A stretch of 37,029 nucleotides of DNA, from contig JAKARV010000013.1 in assembly GCA_021819205.1 (NCBI GenBank), forward strand, positions 19,183 to 56,211, given 5' to 3'. This stretch comes from Actinomycetes bacterium. Lineage in GTDB: Bacteria > Actinomycetota > Acidimicrobiia > Acidimicrobiales > Acidimicrobiaceae. This document shows positions 1 to 8,197 of the stretch, piece after piece; position 1 is the stretch's first letter; each line of letters begins with the position of its first letter. The notes beneath the pieces were generated by a model that was given only the letters and a program-made list of their open reading frames with translations, had not been told where the DNA came from and made no database searches. The position numbers and the translations under genes were made by a program.

Positions 1-322
1 GCAGCCGCGAAGGGAACCCCAACGAACGGGGCGGCTCAAGGGACTGGGGCAACAGCAGGCCCCAGCGATCGGGTCCAAGAGGCGACCGCCCCTTCCGCAG
101 CCGCGACTCCTTCTCCGGTCCAAGAGGCGACCGCCCCTTCCGCGATCGGGACGGTGAGTCCAATCGTGACAACCGCACAGAGGGCCGCCCCTTCCGCAGC
201 CGCGAAGGGAACCCCAACGAACGGGGCGGCTCAAGGGACTGGGGCAACAGCAGGCCCCAGCGATCGGGTCCAAGAGGCGACCGCCCCTTCCGCAGCCGCG
301 ACTCCTTCTCCGGTCCAAGAGG
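1..322 (+). repeat. Direct repeat of about 127 bp with a 195-bp period, inside the TPR gene
   Basis: Bases 1-127 are repeated without a mismatch at 196-322. The first copy probably begins before the window. The period of 195 bp is exactly 65 codons, so the repeat keeps the reading frame and duplicates a 65-residue Arg/Gly-rich segment. A shorter submotif (ggtccaagaggcgaccgccc) recurs inside each copy. The near identity points to recent duplication or ongoing copy-number change. Confidence 0.9.
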
Positions 323-1154
323 TGCTTTTAAGGATGAGCCTGATACGGCAGTCAAACACTTTGCGGGCGAAGGAGATGATGTAAGTGAAATGCCTTCGCC
401 AAGTGGCAAGCCTAGCGAAGCGGTTGCCCGCCTTCCACATATTCCGGTAGGCAGGACGAAAACCCGGGCAAAAGGTGTGGCGGTTAAGGGTTCGGCTGGC
501 GAAACGAAGAGAAGTTCGCCACGTCCGGTTGGCGGGATTTCGGAGGACGAGCTTGGAGGCGTTGTTCCAAATCGCATGATTGGTTTGGCGCGCAAGACCT
601 TAAAGCAGGCAGGGGAGGCTTACGAGCGGGATCGGTACGAGGATGCATTGCGGCTTTCAAGGAAGCTCGATAGCCTGGTACCCGATATTCCCGCCAATTT
701 AGAGCTGCTTGGCTTGACTCAGTACCGCATGGGTAAGTACCAGTCGGCGCTTCGAACCCTTAACAAGCATTTCAAATTGACTGAAGATCCAAGCCAAATG
801 CCGGTAATGATGGATTGTGCTCGCGCTCTAGGGAAAAGCGGCGAGTTGGACCATTGGTGGGCTTTGCTGCGGGACGTTTCACCATCGCGAGAGATTGTGA
901 CTGAGGGAAGGATCGTCTACTGCGGATATCTTGCCGACTCGGGTGAGTTCGAAAAGGCCGAAACGCTTCTAAAGCAGGCTCTGGCGCGCGAGGTTAACCC
1001 GACAAAGCTCACCGCGATTAGGCAAAAGTACTTGCTTGGTATGCTCTACGAGCGCCAAGGTGATATTGCTCAGGCCAGGGAGGCTTATACCGAAATTCTC
1101 CGTGTCGATCGCGGTGCTTATGACATCGCTGAGCGGTTAGCTGGACTCACCTAA
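1..1154 (+). CDS. TPR-repeat protein with Arg/Gly-rich N-terminal repeats (5' partial)
   Basis: The frame read from base 3 stays open from the window edge to the stop at 1152-1154, at least 383 codons, so the gene starts upstream of the window. An ATG at 390 is in the same frame but is probably internal. Codons up to about 325 encode a disordered Arg/Gly/Asp/Pro/Phe-rich region with repeated motifs such as GPRGDRPFR. A second, acidic and basic linker leads to a TPR region (roughly bases 560-1150) with typical helix-pair spacing and phrases such as GKYQSALRTLNKHF and LLGMLYERQGDIAQAREAY. TPRs bind other proteins; RG-rich tails often bind RNA, which is inference here. Actinobacteria commonly carry a TPR gene near a HAD phosphatase and tlyA (Rv1691-Rv1692-tlyA in M. 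tuberculosis). A HAD gene lies 2.2 kb downstream, with two opposite-strand genes between. Function unknown. Confidence 0.8.
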   Translation, partial: SREGNPNERGGSRDWGNSRPQRSGPRGDRPFRSRDSFSGPRGDRPFRDRDGESNRDNRTEGRPFRSREGNPNERGGSRDWGNSRPQRSGPRGDRPFRSRDSFSGPRGAFKDEPDTAVKHFAGEGDDVSEMPSPSGKPSEAVARLPHIPVGRTKTRAKGVAVKGSAGETKRSSPRPVGGISEDELGGVVPNRMIGLARKTLKQAGEAYERDRYEDALRLSRKLDSLVPDIPANLELLGLTQYRMGKYQSALRTLNKHFKLTEDPSQMPVMMDCARALGKSGELDHWWALLRDVSPSREIVTEGRIVYCGYLADSGEFEKAETLLKQALAREVNPTKLTAIRQKYLLGMLYERQGDIAQAREAYTEILRVDRGAYDIAERLAGLT

Positions 1155-1235
1155 CCCGCGGGTCGTTCTTTGTTCTGGTGCCGACTAGCTGTTGGTGTTC
1201 GCTAGCGCAACTCGACAACTGGTGAGTTAATGCCC

Positions 1236-2285
1236 TCAGGCCAGTGTGACTTCTGGGTCCAAGTAGACATTCTGGACTGCGTTAAGCAGCGTGACGCCTT
1301 CTTCACGAGACTTTTGGAATGCCTTACGGCCAACTATCAGGCCAACACCGCCGGCACGCTTGTTAATGATCGCCGTCCTAACCGCCTCGGGGAGATCGCC
1401 GGCGCCCTTTGACTCGCCACCAGAGTTGATGAGGCCGATCCGACCTGAATAGCAGTTGATAACCTGCCAGCGGGTCAGATCGATCGGGTTTGAGGTCGTA
1501 AGCGAATCGTAGACGAGTGGATCAGTACGTCCAAAACCCAACGATACGTAACCCCCGTTGTTGGTCGGAAGCTTCTGTTTTATGATGTCGGCCTCGATGG
1601 TAACACCAAGGTGGTTGGCCTGGCCGGTGAGGTCGGCGGATAGGTGGTAGTCGTTGTCGGCGGTTTTGAATGCGGGGTTGCGCAAGTAGCACCAAAGGAT
1701 GGTGAATAGGCCGTTGCGATGAGCCTCCTCAAACGCGAGCTGAACCTCCTGAAGTTGCCTGGTCGACTCTGGAGAGCCAAAGTAGATGGTGGCACCGACG
1801 CCGGCGGCTCCAAGATCTACGGCCTGGCGCACCGAAGCAAACATAACCTGGTCGCCACGGTTCGGATAGGTGAGCAGCTCGTTATGGTTTAGCTTAACAA
1901 TGAAGGGAATCCGGTGCGAGTACTTCCTAGACACCATCCCCAATACGCCAAGGGTGGTTGCAACCCCGGAGCAGTCTGCAGCAAGGGCGAGTTCAACAAT
2001 GTTCTTGGGGTCGAAGTAGGCTGGATTTTTGGCAAAGGACGCGGCGCCCGAATGCTCGATTCCCTGATCCACTGGCAGGATCGAAATGTATCCAGTGCCG
2101 CCGAGGCGACCATGCCCGTAGAGCCAAGCCAAGCTGCGCAGCACTCGCTGGGAACGATCAGAGTCCAGGAACACCTCTTCGTAGGCGCTCGGGCTAGGAG
2201 TGGTTAGCCACTCCTGGGGTATGGCGCTTGCCTTGTACTCGAGAAGCTGAGAAGCCTCGTCACCCAAAAGGTTCTGGTAATCCAT
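1236..2285 (-). CDS. fbaB: Class I fructose-bisphosphate aldolase (FbaB/DhnA type)
   Basis: This 349-residue protein resembles the DhnA-type class I aldolases (E. coli FbaB has about the same length), which cleave fructose-1,6-bisphosphate into dihydroxyacetone phosphate and glyceraldehyde-3-phosphate through a lysine Schiff base, without a metal. Visible features are the early phrase [13 protein letters not shown], the strand [11 protein letters not shown], the segment [15 protein letters not shown] that probably carries the Schiff-base lysine, and the C-terminal phosphate-binding stretch [14 protein letters not shown] chose the ATG at 2285 because GGAGG lies 6 nt upstream; the in-frame ATG at 2309 has no such site and lies near a possible transcription start. 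The gene follows the DUF1015 gene by 42 bp on the same strand and may share its transcript. Glycolysis/gluconeogenesis, cytoplasm. Confidence 0.9.
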   Translation of the reverse strand: MDYQNLLGDEASQLLEYKASAIPQEWLTTPSPSAYEEVFLDSDRSQRVLRSLAWLYGHGRLGGTGYISILPVDQGIEHSGAASFAKNPAYFDPKNIVELALAADCSGVATTLGVLGMVSRKYSHRIPFIVKLNHNELLTYPNRGDQVMFASVRQAVDLGAAGVGATIYFGSPESTRQLQEVQLAFEEAHRNGLFTILWCYLRNPAFKTADNDYHLSADLTGQANHLGVTIEADIIKQKLPTNNGGYVSLGFGRTDPLVYDSLTTSNPIDLTRWQVINCYSGRIGLINSGGESKGAGDLPEAVRTAIINKRAGGVGLIVGRKAFQKSREEGVTLLNAVQNVYLDPEVTLA

Positions 2286-2313
2286 TCTGCCTCCTCGATA
2301 CTTTGGCATTCAA

Positions 2314-2319
2314 ATTATA
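2314..2319 (-). promoter_or_regulatory. Possible -10 box (TATAAT) before the aldolase gene
   Basis: The minus strand reads TATAAT here, about 30 nt before the chosen aldolase start. No convincing -35 box is visible at 16-18 bp, and the preceding gene ends only a few bases upstream. If used, transcription would start near 2307, which supports the ATG at 2285. Confidence 0.3.
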
Positions 2320-2327
2320 AGGCGTCG

Positions 2328-3317
2328 TTATTCAGTTCCCGCGTGTTCGTATACCACGGCGTCTAGGGGTTTTGGTGAGAAAAGTGTGGTTTTTGGAGGA
2401 AGGAGCCGTCCACCGTTCAACGCAGAAAGCAAGCGATCACGCGATGGAGGGCGGCAGAGCACGCCGAGATCGGTGGGGGAGGCTCGACGCCGAAGCTCCG
2501 GATACGAGGTAGCAAAATCGGCGGTGTCGTAGTTGACGGAGGCTAGTTCGGCGTCTGCCAGCGATTCTTCGGTAAATCCTCTTGTGGACGAAAAATGGGG
2601 CATTACCTCGAACTCTTTGTTCGCCCACAGCAGGCATGGTCCAACGGGTTCCGTCGATGTGGTTCTTAGCCTCAATTCGTGTCGAGAAGCAAAGTGAGTG
2701 AAGGTTGTTGCAGCCTCTGGCGGGTGGATGATGCGGTGGATCGGGCGGACGCATGCCAGCGCCGTCTCGAGTGTGGAGATGAAGACCGGGATAGCGGGCG
2801 TTCGGCGGCCGTCGAGTCCGAGCCGACGTATTCGATGATGTCCGTCTGCGATGAGAAGTGGGGCAGAGTTGATAACTTTCGTAATGAGGTCATTGTGGGC
2901 AGTATTCCTGTAGAACTCAAGCCGGTGCACTGTGCCAAGGGAGTCGGATAAGTTCCCCATGGGCTCGCCTTGCGGTGCCAGCAACTCGTCGAGAGCGGCG
3001 TTCGGGGTCATGAGCCAGACAGCACCCCAGGCTTCGCGTGGGTTTGCTTCAACCTCGTCGTTCGCCAAAGTCAACTCGTGGTCGACCAAGCGGATTCCGG
3101 CCGCAGGATCCTGTCCTACCCTGAGCAGTGCGACGGCTCCCACGATCCGAATTCCCAAGGGACCGGGCCGCGTCGCCATGGTATACCGGTAGATTCCGTC
3201 CCTCTCGTCGGTAACGAGCAGCTCGCCGGGAATTCCGCCGTAGGGATCGTCAAGGAGTTCGTCTGTTGCTTTCTCTGGGTTTATGCGGCGAAGTCGGAGG
3301 GTACTGACGGCGTACAT
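2328..3317 (-). CDS. DUF1015 family protein
   Basis: A 329-residue protein with the hallmarks of the DUF1015 family: a central IADGHHR motif and the C-terminal LPPKTTLFSPKPL signature. The family is widespread but has no firmly established activity; members are often found near serine or amino-acid metabolism genes, so I assign no reaction. I chose the ATG at 3317, preceded by a purine-rich site (AGAGAG), over the ATG at 3362, which would overlap the divergent HAD gene region. The gene lies 42 bp upstream of the aldolase gene on the same strand, so the two may be co-transcribed. The intergenic stretch to the divergent HAD gene is about 77 bp and should hold both promoters. Confidence 0.85.
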   Translation of the reverse strand: MYAVSTLRLRRINPEKATDELLDDPYGGIPGELLVTDERDGIYRYTMATRPGPLGIRIVGAVALLRVGQDPAAGIRLVDHELTLANDEVEANPREAWGAVWLMTPNAALDELLAPQGEPMGNLSDSLGTVHRLEFYRNTAHNDLITKVINSAPLLIADGHHRIRRLGLDGRRTPAIPVFISTLETALACVRPIHRIIHPPEAATTFTHFASRHELRLRTTSTEPVGPCLLWANKEFEVMPHFSSTRGFTEESLADAELASVNYDTADFATSYPELRRRASPTDLGVLCRPPSRDRLLSALNGGRLLPPKTTLFSPKPLDAVVYEHAGTE

Positions 3318-3394
3318 CTTCTGCTCTCTAGGATACGTGGTGGCATACTTGAATGGCTGCAACAGCTTTCGAGGCTATACGGAGGTTTGCTGCT

Positions 3395-4162
3395 GTGCTT
3401 TGGTTGATCGATCTAGATGGTGTCGTTTGGCGGTACACGACCCTTATCGAGGGTTCCGATGATGGAATTGCTCTCGTCCGATCGGCCGGAGATCCGATTC
3501 GTTTCGTTACCAACAACTCTACGTTGACTCGTGCCCAGTATGTCGAGAAGCTTGCCGGAATGGGTATTGCGGCAGCCGAGGAGGAGATAATCACCTCAGG
3601 AATGGCTCTCGCGAGGTGCATCAACCCTGGTGAGCGGGTGTTGGGCATTGGCGAGGACGGTTTGCTCGACGAATTGAAGGCGGCAAAATGCGAGTTGGTC
3701 GTTCCGCGATCTCTTGAGGACGCCATGCAGGCTGAGACCGTGGCACTCGGATGGTACCGGAAATTCTCCTATGTCGACATGTCCAACGCGTGTGTAGCAA
3801 TCCGCAATGGAGCGCGTTTCCTGGCAACGAACCAGGATCCCACATACCCGCTGGAGTCTTTGATCGTTCCCGGCACCGGGGCTCTCGTGGCTTCGGTGAT
3901 AGCTTCGACCGGGGTGACTCCTGAGTACGCTGGAAAGCCTGGCGCCGCGATGGTTGACCTGGTGAAAGAGTTGGCTGGCGAGTCAACCTTGATGATTGGT
4001 GACAGGCTCACTACCGATGGAACGTTTGCAAAGTTGCTTGGTGTCGACTTTGCTTGGGTTGCCTCAGGTATCGAGGAGGAGCCCGATGCGTCGATACCGG
4101 TGTCGATCAAGGCCCCCAACCTATTGGAGGCGGTGCGCACGAGACTGGGGCAAGGCCGCTAG
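3395..4162 (+). CDS. HAD-IIA family sugar/nucleotide phosphatase (NagD-like)
   Basis: A 255-residue HAD hydrolase of the NagD/p-nitrophenylphosphatase subfamily. Motif I is LIDLDGVVW close to the N-terminus (nucleophile Asp and acid/base Asp), motif II is FVTNNST, the cap contains GWYRKFSY, a conserved lysine lies in EYAGKPG, and motif IV is MIGDRLTTDG. This order (cap between motifs II and III) is typical of type IIA. It probably removes phosphate from a small metabolite; the substrate cannot be read from sequence. I prefer the GTG at 3395, with GGAGG nine nt upstream, over the ATG at 3353, because it puts motif I at the usual place. The related HAD gene Rv1692, next to a TPR gene, has glycerol-3-phosphate phosphatase activity in M. 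tuberculosis. Confidence 0.87.
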   Translation: MLWLIDLDGVVWRYTTLIEGSDDGIALVRSAGDPIRFVTNNSTLTRAQYVEKLAGMGIAAAEEEIITSGMALARCINPGERVLGIGEDGLLDELKAAKCELVVPRSLEDAMQAETVALGWYRKFSYVDMSNACVAIRNGARFLATNQDPTYPLESLIVPGTGALVASVIASTGVTPEYAGKPGAAMVDLVKELAGESTLMIGDRLTTDGTFAKLLGVDFAWVASGIEEEPDASIPVSIKAPNLLEAVRTRLGQGR

Positions 4163-4222
4163 CTCGCTTCGGGCATCCAGCTTCTTGCCGGGGCCGGAAG
4201 TTCCTGCTATATCCAAGAATGG

Positions 4223-5866
4223 CTAGGTCGGCGGTTGCGGAAGGGTCGATGGATTATCGATCTGGATCTGCGATAGTCGGAGCCACGACGCCCCTATTGG
4301 CGAGAGGAAGTAGGGGGGTGACAGGTACTTCAGCCGCGGATCGTAGGTGTAGTCTGTCGAGTATCCATTGGTGATCTGGCCCCCAGAGAAGACGCCTTCG
4401 ACATCGGCATAGTAGCCCGCCAGCGCGCCGTAGAGATAAAGTGTTCCCGAGTAGGGGATCTGCCAGAAACGCTGGACCGTGAAGGAGTGCTGCAGCGTCA
4501 GGATCGCAGCCATTATGGTCGGGTCGTTCGCCGGGTGGCCAAAGCAGGCGTCGGGGGTCTGGTTGCTCTTGGAGAATTGGTCGCTGACCTGGACAAAGTT
4601 GTTGGCGATCAGGCCAAGCAGGTCGGAGCTGCCGTTGGCCATGCACCCGGTGTACTCGAGATTTCCGGTAATGGTGATGTCGTTGGCTGAGGCGATCGTG
4701 AGCTGGCCCGAGAGCGTGCCTTGAACAAAGGCGTTTCCCTCCTGGCACGGTGCCGACTGGTTGACGGTGTCTAGCTCTTGGGTGTTGCAGGTGCTGCTGG
4801 TTGTCTGGGGAAGGCTGGCAACGTAGATGACTCCGTTAGGGGGAAGGGGGAGATTGCTACCGACGCAGGCAGTGTTCTTGGTCTGTGGCGAAACGACAGT
4901 CATGGTGTTGCCTTGGAGGGTGATTTGCGTTGGGCCGTAGTACAGGCAACCGTCGGCGGCGGCGATCTGCTCAAGGTTTTGGTCGGCGCTTGGGAGGTTG
5001 AGCGGAGTGTGGTACTGGACGTTTCCGCCAACGTTGAAGACCGGGTTGTCGCTGGTCGATTGGCCAAGGAATGCGCTGAGTGGGTCCAACCAGTAGGGAT
5101 TGGTGGAGGACCCGCTGGTGGTCGTCGAAGCCGAGTAGACCGGACCGTTGAAGACCGGCGACCCGTTCAGGTAGTAGATGTCGTTGGAGAAGATCGGACC
5201 GTTAAAGGTTTGGCCGGTAATGTAGTAGTTGATCAGGCCCTGGCAGGCTGGCAGGGTTGGCCCGGTGCTTGGGACGGTGCCGGAGCCGTTGGGCTGCGAA
5301 AAGGAGAAGTTGCACTGGCTCTCTGCCTTGTTAACGGGCAGTTGAGTGATGTGATTGGAGAATACCGGGTCGGCGATCATCCGATTGACGAAGATCAAGT
5401 AGTCGAGGAAGCTTTCTGACCGGAAGTTGGTTCTCACCGTCTCATACTGGGTGAGGTTGCCGTGGAGCGACATGCCGGTGGTGTCGAGCGTGACAATTCC
5501 GGTAGTGGCGGTTGCCGAGTTGTTCACCGAGTAGTGAAAGTACTCTGTGGTGGAGCCGGAGACTGGCTCCCAACCGGTGAGAGCGAGATTGCTGACCGGA
5601 GGGAGGCTGGTTGCCGAGTATTGCCAATAGTTCCCTAGCTGGTTGACCGAGTACTGGTTGAGCAGGTTCTCGTAGTTGGTAACTCCGGCCTCGGCCGCCG
5701 CCAGGGCGCCTTGTGAGTTTTGGTTGGCCTGGGTCAGGTTGATCTGCCCCGCAGCCGCAGCCACTAACCCCGCCGGTATCAAGGTCACCAGCATTGCTGC
5801 GATAAGCGCTATGATCAGCGCATCGCCCTTTTCTGATCGTTTGCTCTCGCATCTGGTGCTTTTCAC
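4223..5866 (-). CDS. PilX-like type IV pilus-associated protein
   Basis: A 547-residue, probably surface-exposed protein. The N-terminus has a short basic leader (KSTRCESKRSEKG), then a hydrophobic helix of about 25 residues starting DALIIALIAAML, then a segment rich in Gln/Asn/Ala, as in PilX-type minor pilins. The usual Glu at mature position +5 is missing. The rest is Ser/Thr/Asn/Gly-rich with several cysteines, as expected for a secreted domain; no known enzyme motif was recognised. The start is a GTG with AAAGG upstream, 12 bp after the stop of the PilW-like gene, so the gene is the third of a minus-strand pilin operon. It may prime pilus assembly or act as a tip adhesin (inference). The plus-strand neighbour converges on it. 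Confidence 0.7.
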   Translation of the reverse strand: MKSTRCESKRSEKGDALIIALIAAMLVTLIPAGLVAAAAGQINLTQANQNSQGALAAAEAGVTNYENLLNQYSVNQLGNYWQYSATSLPPVSNLALTGWEPVSGSTTEYFHYSVNNSATATTGIVTLDTTGMSLHGNLTQYETVRTNFRSESFLDYLIFVNRMIADPVFSNHITQLPVNKAESQCNFSFSQPNGSGTVPSTGPTLPACQGLINYYITGQTFNGPIFSNDIYYLNGSPVFNGPVYSASTTTSGSSTNPYWLDPLSAFLGQSTSDNPVFNVGGNVQYHTPLNLPSADQNLEQIAAADGCLYYGPTQITLQGNTMTVVSPQTKNTACVGSNLPLPPNGVIYVASLPQTTSSTCNTQELDTVNQSAPCQEGNAFVQGTLSGQLTIASANDITITGNLEYTGCMANGSSDLLGLIANNFVQVSDQFSKSNQTPDACFGHPANDPTIMAAILTLQHSFTVQRFWQIPYSGTLYLYGALAGYYADVEGVFSGGQITNGYSTDYTYDPRLKYLSPPYFLSPIGASWLRLSQIQIDNPSTLPQPPT

Positions 5867-5878
5867 GATCGTCGCCTT

Positions 5879-6496
5879 TCACTGTCCTGGCTGGCTGGGT
5901 TGCGGAAGTGCAATCGTCTGCTCTACCGTTGTCTTTCCGACCGAGGGGTCGGATACTGTCGCGGTGAGCTGGACGAGATCGATTGCGTTTAGCGTCGTTG
6001 AGTTGGTGGTGCCTTCGCTGCCCACCTGGATCTGGTAGTTTGCAAGTTCCGATGCTCGAGGCGGGGTGGAGTAGAAGGAGAAGATGTTACCGTTGCTGAG
6101 TTGCTGGCCTAGCAGTGTCACGGGCTGTGCGGTTCCGCCTGAGGGAGTGAACTGCGAGTACGCGTTGCACGGGCAGGTTGCCGGCGAGGTCCAAACCTGC
6201 ATCGTTCCATACTGGCCGGACAATCCGATGGCGTTGAAGGTTATCGAACTCGGCGAGGCGGAAACGAGCGAAGAGTAGCCGGTGGTGATGGCCGAGCGCA
6301 GTACCCTGGCAATTGCCGTTGTTGATCCGTCAGCGGTCGCCACCGCTCCGTACGAACCAATAGTAGCTTGCTGAACAGTAGAAAACCCGGTCATCGTCTC
6401 CATGATCAGGAGGGAAAGCACGCCGGTAAGAGCGGTCGCGATCAAGAGCTCGGTCATCCCGAAACCACTTTCTCCGTCAGAGAGCGATCTGGACAT
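5879..6496 (-). CDS. PilW-like prepilin
   Basis: A 205-residue protein with a textbook type IV prepilin leader: eleven residues ending in Gly11, then mature FGMTELLIATALTGVLSLL with Glu at +5. Prepilin peptidase (PilD) would cut after Gly11 and methylate Phe. The C-terminal part is a Ser/Thr-rich globular domain with a Cys pair (CPCN). Length and the mid-operon position fit a PilW-type minor pilin. The start overlaps the end of the PilV-like gene by 20 nt, implying translational coupling, and the PilX-like gene follows after 12 bp. The pilus motor and secretin-equivalent genes are not in this window. Confidence 0.78.
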   Translation of the reverse strand: MSRSLSDGESGFGMTELLIATALTGVLSLLIMETMTGFSTVQQATIGSYGAVATADGSTTAIARVLRSAITTGYSSLVSASPSSITFNAIGLSGQYGTMQVWTSPATCPCNAYSQFTPSGGTAQPVTLLGQQLSNGNIFSFYSTPPRASELANYQIQVGSEGTTNSTTLNAIDLVQLTATVSDPSVGKTTVEQTIALPQPSQPGQ

Positions 6497-7796
6497 TTTC
6501 GGCCGTTCCGCTAGTAGTATTCAAAGATCCTGTGGAGGGGTACTGTATGGTGCCGGAGGAGCTCTGGACTCCAATTACCACGTAACCTACCGGGGCGTAG
6601 AAGCTGAGCTGCCCGGAGGAGTTGGTAGTCCCGACTGTGACTGGCCCCGCACTCATGGCGCAGTTGGTGTTGGGGCTCCCGTCAGAGGCGGTCTCCTCCA
6701 GGGTGACCGTTGCTTGTGGGACCGGTTGCCCGGAAGAAGTGACCGTTACTGAGATTGGCGTTGCAATGAGCGGGATCTGTACCGTGCTCCCCGGGGCGAC
6801 TGCAGTGTTCGGGGCTAGTCCGGTCCCAGGAAAGTTGGTGTAGTTGTAGCAAGAGCCGAGCCAGGTCTGATAGCCACTGCTGCTCGGGAAGATGTTGGTA
6901 AGCGGCTGAGTCCCAAAGTACCTCGTCTCATCGCCCGGGAGCGAACTCGAACCTGCCGAAATTCCCAATCCAAAGGGGATGGACAACCCGGAGAGGTTGG
7001 CAGAGTCGTTGACCGTGAGATCTAGTGTGCTCGCTTGGGCATAGCTGAACTGCACCTGGCTGGTGCTTTGAACGGTTACCGTGGCCCCCTGTTGCGGCGT
7101 GGCGTTCCCGTTGGGATCGACGTAAGTGTATCCGGTTGGTGACGCCAGGGATACTGTGTAACTGCCTGGCTGTTGGAAGGGGAAGAAGGCACAACCGTTG
7201 GCGTTGGTCGAAGCTGATGAGCTGGATCCGGTCGAACTCCCGGTTGGCGTGATCTGCACCGGGATTCCAGAATCTGGCGCACCTGTTTGGTCGGTTACCG
7301 ACACCAGCAAAGAGCCGGTAGCCAGGGATTCGAATCCGGCCGGAACATGGAAAGATGTGGTTGCATGCACCGGACTTAGCGGTGTCATCTGTGGCCAGGT
7401 AACTGTTACTGTGGCGGAGAGTACTGGGTTGAGGGTCTGCTGTGGCGAGCTGCCCGGACTGCAACCAGAGGGGTTGGTGGTTCCGGGAGACCAGAATACG
7501 TCTGTCGCTATGGTAAAAACTGTCCCGCCAACCTGCTGAGTGGCACTGGTAGTTCCGATGTTGGAGGCGAGTTGCTCAAAGGAGCTGTCCGCCTCGCTTC
7601 GTACGACTTCGAGTTGAGATTGGGCAAGGTTGCCGGCCACAAGCTGGGTGCGCGTTAAGGTTGAAAGGGTTACGGCTTTCTCGAGAAGTAGGGCTGCCGG
7701 CCCTACTACGGTGACGACTACGGCAAAGGCAATAACCACAGATACGAGCGACATCCCGCGATCGTCCTTAATAGTGGTGAGATTCCTTTCCCTCAC
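6477..7796 (-). CDS. PilV-like prepilin with carboxypeptidase-regulatory/Cna-B-like domains
   Basis: With the GTG start at 7796 the product has 439 residues. A charged leader ends KDDRG, followed by a helix MSLVSVVIAFAVVVTVVG as in PilV-type proteins, but mature +5 is Ser instead of Glu. After a helical spine (QLVAGNLAQSQLEVVRSEA) come at least two beta-rich modules that resemble carboxypeptidase-regulatory or Cna-B folds (LLVSVTDQTGAPDSGIPVQI near the middle, ISVTVTSSGQPVPQATVTLE near the end). Such domains project adhesins from cell surfaces. An in-frame ATG at 7874 would give a 40-residue leader. Neither start has a good ribosome site; a CATAAT box just before the GTG could mean a leaderless transcript. 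It is the first gene of the pilin operon. Confidence 0.7.
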   Translation of the reverse strand: MRERNLTTIKDDRGMSLVSVVIAFAVVVTVVGPAALLLEKAVTLSTLTRTQLVAGNLAQSQLEVVRSEADSSFEQLASNIGTTSATQQVGGTVFTIATDVFWSPGTTNPSGCSPGSSPQQTLNPVLSATVTVTWPQMTPLSPVHATTSFHVPAGFESLATGSLLVSVTDQTGAPDSGIPVQITPTGSSTGSSSSASTNANGCAFFPFQQPGSYTVSLASPTGYTYVDPNGNATPQQGATVTVQSTSQVQFSYAQASTLDLTVNDSANLSGLSIPFGLGISAGSSSLPGDETRYFGTQPLTNIFPSSSGYQTWLGSCYNYTNFPGTGLAPNTAVAPGSTVQIPLIATPISVTVTSSGQPVPQATVTLEETASDGSPNTNCAMSAGPVTVGTTNSSGQLSFYAPVGYVVIGVQSSSGTIQYPSTGSLNTTSGTAENVQIAL

Positions 7797-8197
7797 TGAT
7801 ATTATGTCGACAAACTCGGCGATATTCTTGACACCGATGGTGATGACTGACGGCGGACATGAAATAATCCCCATTTATGGCCATAGAAAAGTCTCCACGA
7901 CACGGCTGAGGCTCCTGTAAGTATCTTCTTGGCTCGCCCGAGGCGAACTGGCAGAGTTGGTATCGGCACTTCGTGGTGGTTGTGGCTCGTGAGGTGACTG
8001 GCTCCCTTTCGGGATGCCATTCCTGGGATTTGTCCAACCGTTGCGGAGGCCGGTGCCGACTTGGCCCACGACGATGGCTTGATTAGAAGCTTGTCCAGCC
8101 TTTATGGCCGTGGCTCATTACAGGATTGCCTCGCCGTGAACTCTTTCCGGGCCGACACCGGCGAAATGGCGTGCCCTGAGTGAGAGGAGACGCCACC
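7797..8197. other. Non-coding stretch between pilin operon and IS110 remnant; possible relic bridge-RNA region
   Basis: About 400 bases with no convincing gene. It must hold the minus-strand pilin promoter and the left end of the IS110-type element. Two compact inverted repeats are visible: ggctccctttcgggatgcc at 8000-8018 (two stem blocks around a four-base loop) and tcgcccgaggcga near 7934. A third G/C-rich pairing lies near 8050-8068. IS110-group elements are known to encode a structured bridge RNA in the non-coding end 5' of the recombinase gene, so these hairpins could be its remains. Equally they could form a leader of the pilin mRNA. Folding was by eye only. Confidence 0.3.

Noticed and set aside
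154-384. Pro/Ala/Thr-rich open frame starting at ATG 154
   Set aside because: It is an alternative frame of the repeat in the TPR gene; the TPR frame is open throughout and continues into a recognisable domain.
4778-5419. 213-codon plus-strand open frame
   Set aside because: It is antisense to the PilX-like gene and has repetitive Gly/Val/Asp composition typical of a shadow frame.
7921-8040. Possible cyclic di-GMP riboswitch upstream of the pilin operon on the minus strand
   Set aside because: A GAAA-capped hairpin is present, but the conserved blocks of class I riboswitches (such as GCAAACC and ACGCAAAGCC) are missing.
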